9,304 nt of DNA, from positions 1 to 9,304 of the forward strand of contig CAJKEF010000033.1 of assembly GCA_905198825.1 (NCBI GenBank). Direction: 5' to 3'. The notes under the pieces were generated by a model, which was not told the DNA's origin, did no database searches, and saw only the letters and a list, made by a program, of their open reading frames with translations. The position numbers and the translations under genes are program-made. This document shows positions 1 through 5,716 of this stretch, piece after piece. The stretch comes from an uncultured Collinsella sp. (GTDB lineage: Bacteria; Actinomycetota; Coriobacteriia; Coriobacteriales; Coriobacteriaceae). The stretch's first letter is position 1; each line of letters opens with the position of its first letter.

Positions 1-24
1 CGGCGCGGTTCGGAAGTATCTCAA

Positions 25-67
25 TCTGTAACACCTAGCCCACTTTTAACGGTCCAGTTGTTACAGA
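25..67. repeat. 9-bp inverted repeat at window edge
   Basis: TCTGTAACA at 25-33 is the exact reverse complement of TGTTACAGA at 59-67, with a 25-nt spacer. No coding region accompanies it. It could be an operator, the foot of a hairpin belonging to a gene left of the window, or a degenerate repeat. I see nothing else recognisable in positions 1-90. Confidence 0.4.
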
Positions 68-90
68 CTTAGACAAACCGGCAGACAACG

Positions 91-125
91 AAAGCGGCAA
101 CGCCCGTGATAGACGTTGCCGCTTT
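91..125 (+). terminator. Perfect 12-bp hairpin, probable intrinsic terminator
   Basis: AAAGCGGCAACG at 91-102 pairs perfectly with CGTTGCCGCTTT at 114-125 around an 11-nt loop. On the plus strand it continues TCTATT, a modest U-rich tail, which would suit a plus-strand gene ending left of the window. On the minus strand the arm ends in CTTT followed by CGTTG, so it could act as a weaker terminator downstream of the DeoR-type gene. It may serve both directions. Confidence 0.6.
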
Positions 126-157
126 TCTATTGAGAAAACTGCTCGGTTTTCGTTACT

Positions 158-194
158 AACCACCACAAAGGGGACAGGCACCTTTGTGGTGGTT
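158..194 (+). terminator. Perfect 14-bp hairpin carrying GGGGACAGGCACC
   Basis: AACCACCACAAAGG at 158-171 pairs perfectly with CCTTTGTGGTGGTT at 181-194 around a 9-nt loop, GGACAGGCA. The plus-strand tail is TTTT up to position 196, then GGCC. On the minus strand the hairpin lies 24 nt beyond the stop of the DeoR-type gene but lacks a real U-tract. The GGGGACAGG core resembles the repeats at 2326-2450, so this may be a mobile repeat that also ends transcription. Confidence 0.55.
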
Positions 195-218
195 TTGGCC
201 TTAGCCTGCCCCTGTTTG

Positions 219-965
219 CTAGACCGTGATGACGTTGTCCATTGCCCGGTACTTGGCGGGGACCTCGCCTGCGGTAATAATCGTTGCGTCGCGGAAGTCC
301 GCGAACTTGACGGGCGCCACCATGCCAAATTTACTGGCGTCCGAGATTACGAAGCGCTTGGCTGTATGACGCATCGAGATGCGCTTTACTTGCGCCTCCT
401 CGATATCGGGCGCCGTGAAGCCCTGCTCGGCGGCAATGCCGTTAGAGCCCCAAAAGCCACAGTTGAAGTTGTAGCGGTCTAAGGTTGCCAAGGCATCGGG
501 GCCAACGAGCGCCTCGGTCTCGGGTTTGAGCTCGCCACCCAGCACCACGGTACGCATGCCGCGCAAAGCAAGGCGTTGAGCATGGAGCACGGAATTGGTC
601 ACATAGGTGACATCTTCAAGGTGTGGAAGATGCTCGATGAGTCTGAGCGTCGTCGAACCCGAGTCGATGTATACAAAGCTCTCGGGCTCCACAAGTGCCG
701 CCGCACGGGCGCAGATACGCTCCTTGTCGTCGTTATGGAGGTCGCTGCGCTCATTAAGCGTTAGGTCGCGCGTCACGTGCGCGCGCTCAAGACTCGTCGC
801 TCCACCGTGGACCTTGGCGATGCGATGCGCTCGGTCGAGCGTCTGCAGGTCGCGCCGAATGGTAGACGCCGTCACGCCCAGGGCTTCGGCAAGCTCCGGC
901 ACGGTAACCGAGCCGGCCTGCTGAACCATCGACACGATCGCGTTGAGCCTATCTTCCGCTAGCAT
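219..965 (-). CDS. DeoR-family transcriptional regulator
   Basis: A 248-residue protein of usual DeoR-family length. The N-terminus holds a winged helix-turn-helix (about residues 5-57), with a recognition helix around TASTIRRDL (32-40) and the family's VHGGA wing sequence at 52-56. The C-terminal sensor domain has DSGST (101-105), the phosphosugar-binding loop of the family, and SDASKFG at 208-214. Members usually repress sugar or polyol catabolic genes until a phosphorylated sugar binds; the effector here cannot be read from sequence. It starts 3 nt after the oxidoreductase stop. Its ribosome binding site, GGAGGAG, lies inside the last glutamate codons of that upstream gene, so translation is probably coupled. 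The likely target is its own operon, through the repeated boxes at 2115-2225 (inference). Confidence 0.93.
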   Translation of the reverse strand: MLAEDRLNAIVSMVQQAGSVTVPELAEALGVTASTIRRDLQTLDRAHRIAKVHGGATSLERAHVTRDLTLNERSDLHNDDKERICARAAALVEPESFVYIDSGSTTLRLIEHLPHLEDVTYVTNSVLHAQRLALRGMRTVVLGGELKPETEALVGPDALATLDRYNFNCGFWGSNGIAAEQGFTAPDIEEAQVKRISMRHTAKRFVISDASKFGMVAPVKFADFRDATIITAGEVPAKYRAMDNVITV

Positions 966-968
966 CGC

Positions 969-2048
969 TTACTCCTCCTCGGGGTACACGACTCCCCAGT
1001 CGGCGCGAAGCTTGGTCATAAGCTCCATAACATCAGAAGCATATTCCAGCAGCTCGCGCTTGGAGTCGTCGCCGGCAACGGCCTTCTCAAGATCGGCCAT
1101 CTCATAGCAAAGGGCGTAAGCCTCGGTGCCCGCGTGGACCTCCTCGCGGTGGCCGTCCGCAGTCCACACGATGGTCGCGTGATCGGCACGCGGATACTCG
1201 TTGACCTCGATATAGCACTTGTCAAAGCTGATGACCGAGCGCTTGGGCTGCTTGGAGTGAAGCGTAAGGCTCACAACACCCAGCTGTTGCTCAGCATTAC
1301 GGCAGACAATGCCGCCCGCAACGTCGACACCGGTCTCACAGGTGTTGCCGAGCGAAACGACCTCAGCGGGCTGGCTTGCCATAAAGAGGCGCATGACGGA
1401 CAGGGCATACACGCCAATGTCGAGCATGGCACCGCCAGCAAGGTTGCGATTGTAAAAGCGGTTGGTCAGGTCGCCGTACTCCTTGTAGCTGCCAAAGTTG
1501 AGTTGGGCGAGGTTCATGCGGCCAAACTCACCGGCATCCATGCGGCGGCGCAGCTCCTGATACAAGGGCATGTGAAGCACCGTGGTGGCGTCCATGAGGA
1601 CCACGTTATGCTCGTCGGACATGGCGCGGGCCTCGTCAAGCTCGGCGGAATTGAGGGTAATGGCCTTTTCGCAGAGCACGTGCTTGCCAGCTGCCAGAGC
1701 GGCTCGCAGGTAGGTGATATGCGTGTTGTGCGGCGTGGTGATATAGACGGCGTCGATATCCGGATCGGCGTAGAGGTCCTCGACCGTCTCATAGACCTTC
1801 TCGATGCCATACTGCTCGGCAAAAGCCTGAGCCTTGGACAGCGTGCGGTTGGCAACACCCGCAAGCTTGCGGCCGGCAAGAGCGAGAGATTGGGCCATCT
1901 GGTTGGCGATAACGCCGCACCCGATCACAGCCCAACGAAGCTCGGGAGCCGTAAAGATATCATCGGGGAATGGCTTGTCCTGGACCGAAGCGAACGCTGC
2001 CTTTGCTGCTGCCGCAGAGTCGAGTGGAGCCTGCTTGGAATCTGCCAT
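969..2048 (-). CDS. Gfo/Idh/MocA-family NAD(P)-dependent oxidoreductase
   Basis: A 359-residue protein. I start it at the ATG at 2048 because AGGAGG sits 6 nt upstream; an in-frame ATG 18 nt earlier lacks such a site. The N-terminal Rossmann fold shows AVIGCGVIA (about 40-48), then the CEKA turn at 126-129, where the family usually has EKP. The C-terminal domain has GGAMLDIGVYAL at 205-216, the family's active-site helix motif, with Tyr where many members have His. That Tyr version recalls glucose-fructose oxidoreductase and dihydrodiol dehydrogenase relatives. About 30 residues precede the Rossmann fold, with an Ala-rich stretch and no clear signal peptide. Such enzymes oxidise or reduce sugars, inositols or related polyols; the substrate is unknown. 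It is the first gene of an operon with the DeoR regulator, which suggests an inducible catabolic role. Confidence 0.9.
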   Translation of the reverse strand: MADSKQAPLDSAAAAKAAFASVQDKPFPDDIFTAPELRWAVIGCGVIANQMAQSLALAGRKLAGVANRTLSKAQAFAEQYGIEKVYETVEDLYADPDIDAVYITTPHNTHITYLRAALAAGKHVLCEKAITLNSAELDEARAMSDEHNVVLMDATTVLHMPLYQELRRRMDAGEFGRMNLAQLNFGSYKEYGDLTNRFYNRNLAGGAMLDIGVYALSVMRLFMASQPAEVVSLGNTCETGVDVAGGIVCRNAEQQLGVVSLTLHSKQPKRSVISFDKCYIEVNEYPRADHATIVWTADGHREEVHAGTEAYALCYEMADLEKAVAGDDSKRELLEYASDVMELMTKLRADWGVVYPEEE

Positions 2049-2089
2049 ATGTGCCTCCTGAATCATGGAGCGTCTAACATTTCTGCTTC

Positions 2090-2095
2090 TCTATA
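2090..2095 (-). promoter_or_regulatory. Candidate -10 element of oxidoreductase/deoR operon
   Basis: On the minus strand TATAGA lies about 42 nt upstream of the oxidoreductase start. No TTGACA-like element lies 16-18 nt further up. Instead one of the GCAAAT boxes (2115-2120) overlaps the expected -35 position, which would fit a promoter controlled by a bound regulator. Assigned by eye only. Confidence 0.35.
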
Positions 2096-2114
2096 CTCGC
2101 ACAAACGCGCGCGC

Positions 2115-2225
2115 ATTTGCTCTTATTTGCGTGTTTATTTGCTTACGGTCATCATTTAGCCATTATTTGCACATATATGCGCGGGTACACGCATTATCGC
2201 GCAATGACATGCGCGTAAATGCGCA
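2115..2225 (-). promoter_or_regulatory. Operator-like array: GCAAAT(AA) boxes and TGCGC/GCGCA palindromes
   Basis: On the minus strand GCAAAT occurs at 2170-2165, 2142-2137, 2130-2125 and 2120-2115, and the first three continue with AA. A variant, GCTAAAT, lies at 2160-2154. Neighbouring box starts are 10-17 nt apart. Further upstream TGCGC (2210-2214) and GCGCA (2221-2225) form an inverted repeat around GTAAAT. A related copy spans 2178-2193, 32 bp away. GCGCATTTGC (2111-2120) recurs inverted with one mismatch at 2215-2224. DeoR-family proteins often bind tandem or inverted repeats near their own promoters, so this is probably the operator region of the downstream operon (inference). Confidence 0.55.
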
Positions 2226-2236
2226 CATAACGATCC

Positions 2237-2249
2237 TTATGAAACATAA
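2237..2249. repeat. Short palindrome TTATG-AAA-CATAA
   Basis: TTATG at 2237-2241 and CATAA at 2245-2249 are perfect inverted copies, and another CATAA lies at 2226-2230. It sits at the distal edge of the operator-like region and may be an extra protein-binding site. Between it and position 2325 I see only a weak CCCC/GGGG hairpin at 2300-2310. Confidence 0.3.
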
Positions 2250-2325
2250 AGGGGCGGAACAACATAGCCATAAAAGACAGAGTAGGCCGTATCACTCCAC
2301 CCCTCTGGGGGCATCAGACATCAAA

Positions 2326-2455
2326 GGACCGTCCCAAACTGCCGGCACATAGGGACTGTCCCCAACGACTGGTCATTTAAGTCTGTCCCCAATGAATGGT
2401 CCCCAATGAATGCCAAGCGACTTCCACTCATTTAAGTCTGTCCCCAATGAGTAGG
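2326..2455. repeat. Cluster of GGGGACAG-type intergenic repeats
   Basis: Two exact 23-bp direct copies lie at 2373-2395 and 2428-2450, each starting TCATTTAAG and ending GTCCCCAATGA. A 14-bp tandem duplication, GTCCCCAATGAATG, occupies 2385-2398 and 2399-2412. Two near-palindromes, GGACCGTCCC (2326-2335) and GGGACTGTCCCC (2352-2363), belong to the same theme. No ORF covers the region, and it fills the space between the ribosomal operon terminator and the accessory operon. This looks like a REP-type or miniature mobile repeat array; a link to REP-associated tyrosine transposases is only a suspicion. Confidence 0.6.
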
Positions 2456-2459
2456 GATC

Positions 2460-2493
2460 AAAAAGGCCCGGGTGCCGTGGCATCCGGGCCTTT
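2460..2493 (-). terminator. Intrinsic terminator of the ribosomal protein operon
   Basis: On the minus strand a stem of about 11 GC-rich pairs (2465-2475 with 2480-2490, one G-U wobble) with a four-base loop is followed by TTTTT. Three further A-T pairs can extend the stem. It lies 26 nt after the rplX stop codon. A small GCAAC/GTTGC hairpin (2498-2512) sits just before it. This is the strongest terminator in the window and marks the real end of the operon. Confidence 0.9.
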
Positions 2494-2519
2494 GCTAGCA
2501 ACTTGATGTTGCGGGCAGC

Positions 2520-2825
2520 TTAGAACTTGTGGCCGCACTTCTTGCAGACGCGCAGCTTGTTCTTGCCGTCCTTCTCGTGACCGACGCGGGTAACCTTACC
2601 GCACTCGGGGCAAACGAGATTGACGTTGGAGGCGTCGATGGGAGCCTCCTGCGAAACGATGCCGCCCTGCTGGTTGGCAGCGTTGGGCTTGACGGCCTTC
2701 TTGACGACCGAAACGCCCTCGACAACGACCTTGTTCTCGGCGGGGAGAGCACGCAGGACAACGCCCTGCTTGCCGCGATCCTTACCAGAGAGAACCTGGA
2801 CCTTATCGCCCTTCTTGATATACAT
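2520..2825 (-). CDS. rplX: 50S ribosomal protein L24 (uL24)
   Basis: A 101-residue protein of normal length. It binds 23S rRNA early and helps start assembly of the large subunit. The N-terminal KOW motif is clear: KKGDKVQVLSGKDRGKQG at about 4-21. The C-terminus carries a complete zinc-ribbon set, Cys72, Cys75, Cys94 and Cys97, the zinc-binding form of L24; some bacteria have a cysteine-free form instead. GGGGAG precedes the ATG. It follows rplN by 13 nt and is the last gene before the terminator. In most bacteria rplE would come next, and it is absent here. Confidence 0.98.
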   Translation of the reverse strand: MYIKKGDKVQVLSGKDRGKQGVVLRALPAENKVVVEGVSVVKKAVKPNAANQQGGIVSQEAPIDASNVNLVCPECGKVTRVGHEKDGKNKLRVCKKCGHKF

Positions 2826-2838
2826 ATATCTCCCCTAA

Positions 2839-3207
2839 CTACAGGGTCTCGGGAGCGAGCGAGACGATCTTCATGTACTTCTTGTCACGAAGCTCGCGAG
2901 CGACGGGCCCGAAGATACGGGTGCCGACGGGCGAACCATCGTTGTTGATGACAACGCAGGCGTTCTCATCAAAGCGAATGTAGGAGCCATCCTTGCGGCG
3001 GATCTCCTTAACGGTGCGAACGACGACGCAACGGACAACGTCCTTCTTCTTGACGTTAGCGCCAGGGGTAGCCTCCTGGACAGCACCGATGAACGTATCG
3101 CCGATGCCTGCATAACGACGCTTGGAACCGCCAAGCACCTTGATGCAGCGAATCTTGCGAGCGCCGGAGTTGTCGGCGACGTTCAGCATGGTTTGCATCT
3201 GAATCAT
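2839..3207 (-). CDS. rplN: 50S ribosomal protein L14 (uL14)
   Basis: A 122-residue protein, the standard length. It opens MIQMQTMLNVADNSGARKI, the highly conserved uL14 N-terminus, followed by IKVLGGSKRRYAGIGD. It lies at the subunit interface, contacts 16S rRNA in bridge B8, and is the docking site for the silencing factor RsfS. The ATG at 3207 is preceded by GGAGG about 10 nt upstream, a little far, and this site lies within alternative RNA pairings described in the separate leader entry. The 118-nt gap from rpsQ is unusually long for this position in the operon. Confidence 0.98.
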   Translation of the reverse strand: MIQMQTMLNVADNSGARKIRCIKVLGGSKRRYAGIGDTFIGAVQEATPGANVKKKDVVRCVVVRTVKEIRRKDGSYIRFDENACVVINNDGSPVGTRIFGPVARELRDKKYMKIVSLAPETL

Positions 3208-3214
3208 GGTAGAT

Positions 3215-3319
3215 GTTCCTCCGAACTAAGAACCGAAGAGAGGTGCGCAGCCTTTATGCGGCCCGTGGTATGCAAGCCAGGCATACGCACATCTTCGGAA
3301 ACGTACAAGTCGTAAGAGC
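3215..3319 (-). promoter_or_regulatory. Structured spacer upstream of rplN, candidate regulatory RNA
   Basis: Between rpsQ and rplN the transcript can form several helices. A hairpin AGTCG/CGACT follows the rpsQ stop. A long-range stem pairs CCGAAGA (3298-3292) with TCTTCGG (3239-3233). It encloses GTGC/GCAC (3290-3287 with 3246-3243), a 6-bp hairpin GTATGC/GCATAC (3286-3281 with 3273-3268) and a weak GCC/GGC hairpin near 3250-3262. The rplN ribosome binding site lies in GTTC-GGAG-GAAC (3226-3215). The 5' arm TTTCCGAA (3301-3294) could instead pair with TTCGGAGG (3225-3218), covering that site. Pairings were found by eye; no known family is assigned. Confidence 0.5.
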
Positions 3320-3325
3320 GACTGC

Positions 3326-3586
3326 TTATTTAGCGCGCTCGACGACCTCGATGAGGCGCCAACGCTTCATCTTGGACATAGGACGGGTCTCCATAACGCG
3401 AACGGTGTCGCCCACGCCAGCCGTGCACTCCTCATCGTGAGCGTGCAGCTTCTTGGAGCTGGTCATCATCTTGCCGTACTTGGGGTGACGCTTGCGCTCG
3501 GTGACGGTGACGACGATGGTCTTGGCACCGGAGACAGAGGTAACGACACCCGTACGGACCTTACGCGAGTTACGCGAATCAGTCAT
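3326..3586 (-). CDS. rpsQ: 30S ribosomal protein S17 (uS17)
   Basis: An 86-residue protein of typical length, an OB-fold primary binder of 16S rRNA and early small-subunit assembly factor. Family signatures are RKVRTGVVTSVSGAKTIVV near residues 8-26, ERKRHPKYGKMM at 30-41 and the conserved C-terminal half with GDTVRVMETRPMSKMKRWRL. AAGGAG precedes the ATG by about 5 nt. It begins 16 nt after rpmC, consistent with co-translation, and is followed by a long structured spacer before rplN. Confidence 0.98.
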   Translation of the reverse strand: MTDSRNSRKVRTGVVTSVSGAKTIVVTVTERKRHPKYGKMMTSSKKLHAHDEECTAGVGDTVRVMETRPMSKMKRWRLIEVVERAK

Positions 3587-3602
3587 GTTCTCTCCTTAGG
3601 TC

Positions 3603-3818
3603 CTACTCGGCGACAGCGGACTTCTCCGCTGCGATCTCGCGGGCGCGCTGCTCCGTGAGGACGCGAGCGATGTCCTTCTTCACGGTGTTGACGCGAGCGG
3701 TGTTGTCCAGCTGGCTGGTGGCCATCTGGAAACGAAGGTTAAAGAGCTCGGCGCGCATTTCCTTCAGCTTCTCAACGAGCTGAGCGTCCGAGAGCTCACG
3801 AATCTCTGCGGGCTTCAT
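3603..3818 (-). CDS. rpmC: 50S ribosomal protein L29 (uL29)
   Basis: A 71-residue all-helical protein, slightly long for uL29, with the conserved ELSDAQLVEKLKEMRAELFNLRFQ segment at about 8-31 and TARVNTVKKDIARVLTEQ in the second helix. It sits at the exit of the peptide tunnel beside uL23, near the docking sites of the signal recognition particle and trigger factor. Its ATG overlaps the rplP stop by one base (TAATG), and its AAGGAGGAG binding site lies inside the last rplP codons, so translation is probably coupled. The C-terminal few residues (EIAAEKSAVAE) form a short charged tail. Confidence 0.97.
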   Translation of the reverse strand: MKPAEIRELSDAQLVEKLKEMRAELFNLRFQMATSQLDNTARVNTVKKDIARVLTEQRAREIAAEKSAVAE

Positions 3819-4321
3819 TAGTTCTCCTCCTTGGCGGCGGCGGCGTCCTCAGCAGCCCACTTGGCCTCGAGAGCGGCCTCCTCAGCCATTTCCTTCTCGA
3901 TGCGCTGCTCAGCGTTCTTGGCAACCACAATCTTGGTCTTGATGGGAAGCTTGTGCTGAGCAAGACGCAGAGCCTCGCGAGCGACCTCCTCGGGCACGCC
4001 CTTGACCTCGAACATGATGCGGCCGGGCTTGACGACGGCCACCCACTCCTCGGGGTTACCCTTACCAGAACCCATGCGAGTCTCGGCAGGCTTCTTGGTG
4101 ATGGGCTTATCGGGGAAGATCGTGATGTAGACACGACCGCCACGCTTCATGTAGCGGGTCATGGCAATACGAGCGGCCTCGATCTGACGGTTGGTGATCC
4201 AATGGGCCTCGAGAGCCTGGATACCAAACTCGCCGAAATGCAGCTCGGTATTACCCTTGGCCTGGCCCTTCATGGAGCCACGCTGCACCTTGCGGTGAAG
4301 AATACGCTTAGGGGCAAGCAC
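3818..4321 (-). CDS. rplP: 50S ribosomal protein L16 (uL16) with C-terminal extension
   Basis: A 167-residue protein, about 25-30 residues longer than usual uL16. The core is standard: MLAPKRILHRKVQRG at the start, then WITNRQIEAARIAMTRYMKRGG (about 41-62) and PAETRMGSGKGNPEEWVA (78-95). It contacts the A-site tRNA elbow region and is a late assembly protein. After about residue 138 comes an Ala/Glu/Lys-rich tail, probably helical, with no equivalent in short uL16 proteins. The start is GTG, overlapping the rpsC stop by one base (TAGTG), and GGAGGGG lies upstream inside rpsC. The stop overlaps rpmC in the same way. Confidence 0.97.
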   Translation of the reverse strand: MLAPKRILHRKVQRGSMKGQAKGNTELHFGEFGIQALEAHWITNRQIEAARIAMTRYMKRGGRVYITIFPDKPITKKPAETRMGSGKGNPEEWVAVVKPGRIMFEVKGVPEEVAREALRLAQHKLPIKTKIVVAKNAEQRIEKEMAEEAALEAKWAAEDAAAAKEEN

Positions 4322-5031
4322 TACTGACCCCTCCTCTCGGAGTTACGACGACGAGGACGGGAAGAGCCCTCGAGTGCAGGGTTGGGAACAGGCTGGCCCG
4401 GGAGCTTCTCGCCCAGGTAGATCCAGACCTTCACGCCGCAAGCGCCCATGGTGGTGCTGGCGACAGCCGTGCCGTAGTCGATCTTGGCACGGAGGGTGTG
4501 CAGAGGCACGCGACCCTCACGGTACCACTCACGACGGCCCATCTCGGCACCGCCGAGACGACCGGAGCACTGGATACGGATGCCCTTAGCGCCGGCCTTG
4601 CGGGCGGACTGGACAGCCTTGCGCATAGCGCGACGGAAGGCAACGCGGCCCTCGAGCTGCTCGGCGATAGACTGAGCAACGAGGTTGGCGTCGAGCTCGG
4701 GGCGCTTGATCTCGACAACGTCGACGGAGAGCTGGCCCTTGGAGACGCCAGCGACCTTCTCGAGCTCGGTGCGGAGGGTATCGATCTCGGCACCCTTCTT
4801 ACCGATGACAACGCCGGGGCGAGCGGTGAGGATAATGACCTTCACCTTGTCGCCAGCGCGCTCGATCTCGACGCGGGAGACAGCTGCGCGGGAAAGACGC
4901 TTCTCGAGGTACTTGCGGATCTCGAGATCGTTACCGAGGGTCTTAGCGTAATCCTTCTCTGCGAACCAGCGGGAGCGCCAGTTCTCGGTGATGCCAAGAC
5001 GGAAGCCGGTGGGGTAGACTTTCTGACCCAT
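4321..5031 (-). CDS. rpsC: 30S ribosomal protein S3 (uS3)
   Basis: A 236-residue protein of normal length. It starts MGQKVYPTGFRLGI, diagnostic for uS3, and has the type II KH domain with the VIGKKG loop (75-80). The C-terminal domain follows, with FRRAMRKAVQ (132-141) corresponding to the basic residues that line the mRNA entry channel and support mRNA unwinding in Escherichia coli. The tail after about residue 215 is Arg-rich and disordered-looking. It begins 6 nt after rplV; its AAGGAGG site lies in the last rplV codons. The stop TAG overlaps the rplP GTG. Confidence 0.98.
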   Translation of the reverse strand: MGQKVYPTGFRLGITENWRSRWFAEKDYAKTLGNDLEIRKYLEKRLSRAAVSRVEIERAGDKVKVIILTARPGVVIGKKGAEIDTLRTELEKVAGVSKGQLSVDVVEIKRPELDANLVAQSIAEQLEGRVAFRRAMRKAVQSARKAGAKGIRIQCSGRLGGAEMGRREWYREGRVPLHTLRAKIDYGTAVASTTMGACGVKVWIYLGEKLPGQPVPNPALEGSSRPRRRNSERRGQ

Positions 5032-5037
5032 ACAGCT

Positions 5038-5409
5038 TTACGCCTCCTTTCGAGGAGCAACGACGACGGTGATGTGGGAAGTACGCTTCAGAATGCGAGA
5101 AGCGGAACCCTTGGCGCGGGGACGGATGCGCTTAAGCGTCGGACCCTCGTCAACATAGGCAGCGGCGACAACCAGGTTGTCGGCACGCAGACCGTTGTTG
5201 TTCTCGGCGTTCGCAACGGCGGAACGGAGAACCTTCTCGACATCCACGGCGACGGCGCGGTCGCAGAAGTGGAGGATGTCGAAGGCCTGAGCGACAGGCT
5301 TGCGGCGGATCAGATCGACCACCAGGCGGGCCTTGCTGGGGGAAACACGCACGTACTTAGCGACGGCGCGAACCTCGGTGGCCTCAGTTTCAATAGACTT
5401 AGTTGCCAT
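5038..5409 (-). CDS. rplV: 50S ribosomal protein L22 (uL22)
   Basis: A 123-residue protein, slightly longer than the usual 110-115 because of about ten extra N-terminal residues (MATKSIETEATE). The core begins VRAVAKYVRVSPSKARLVVDLIRRK at 13-37. The extended loop that lines the peptide exit tunnel and is a known site of macrolide-resistance changes is seen around RIRPRAKGSASRILKRTSHI (94-113). GGGGG lies about 10 nt before the ATG. It follows rpsS by 14 nt. Confidence 0.98.
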   Translation of the reverse strand: MATKSIETEATEVRAVAKYVRVSPSKARLVVDLIRRKPVAQAFDILHFCDRAVAVDVEKVLRSAVANAENNNGLRADNLVVAAAYVDEGPTLKRIRPRAKGSASRILKRTSHITVVVAPRKEA

Positions 5410-5423
5410 TTACGGTTAACCCC

Positions 5424-5684
5424 CTATTTGGCCTTGTGGCCACGGAACGTACGAGTCGGCGCGAACTCGCCGAGCTTGTGACCAACCATGGACTCGGTAA
5501 CATACACGGGCACATGCTTGCGGCCGTCGTGGACGGCGATGGTGTGACCAACCATCTCGGGGAAGATGGTGGACGCGCGGGACCAGGTCTTCACGACGTC
5601 CTTCTTGCCAGCCTCGTTCATCGCGGTGATACGCGAGAGAAGGCGAGTCTCCACGAACGGGCCCTTTTTGAGACTTCTGCTCAT
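5424..5684 (-). CDS. rpsS: 30S ribosomal protein S19 (uS19)
   Basis: An 86-residue protein, close to the family norm, opening MSRSLKKGPFVETRLL. Further conserved segments are STIFPEMVGHTIAVHDGRKHVPVYVTESMVGHKLGEFAPTRTF, here spanning about 38-80. It binds the 3' domain of 16S rRNA in the head of the small subunit, alongside uS13, and reaches the A-site. TAGGAG precedes the ATG by about 9 nt. The gene lies 32 nt after rplB and 14 nt before rplV. Confidence 0.98.
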   Translation of the reverse strand: MSRSLKKGPFVETRLLSRITAMNEAGKKDVVKTWSRASTIFPEMVGHTIAVHDGRKHVPVYVTESMVGHKLGEFAPTRTFRGHKAK

Positions 5685-5716
5685 AAGTGCTTTCTCCTAA
5701 AACTCGGTATCCGAAA

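Noticed and set aside
35..328. 97-codon minus-strand frame running past the deoR stop
   Set aside because: It overlaps the deoR 3' end in another frame and covers two terminator hairpins; composition is low-complexity Ser/Arg/Thr.
1134..2159. 341-codon open frame on the plus strand across the oxidoreductase
   Set aside because: Antisense to a clear Gfo/Idh/MocA enzyme with family motifs; no binding site or domain supports it.
2065..2352. 95-codon plus-strand frame in the spacer upstream of the oxidoreductase
   Set aside because: It spans the operator-like repeats and part of the GGGGACAG array, has no clear binding site and no recognisable domain.
2373..2450. CRISPR array suggested by the two 23-bp direct repeats
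   Set aside because: Only two full copies, no regular spacer length, a tandem 14-bp duplication between them and no cas genes nearby.
4498..5481. 327-codon open frame on the plus strand across rpsC and rplV
   Set aside because: It lies wholly antisense to two certain ribosomal genes. Long antisense frames here follow from codon bias in highly expressed GC-rich genes, which rarely use TTA, CTA or TCA codons.
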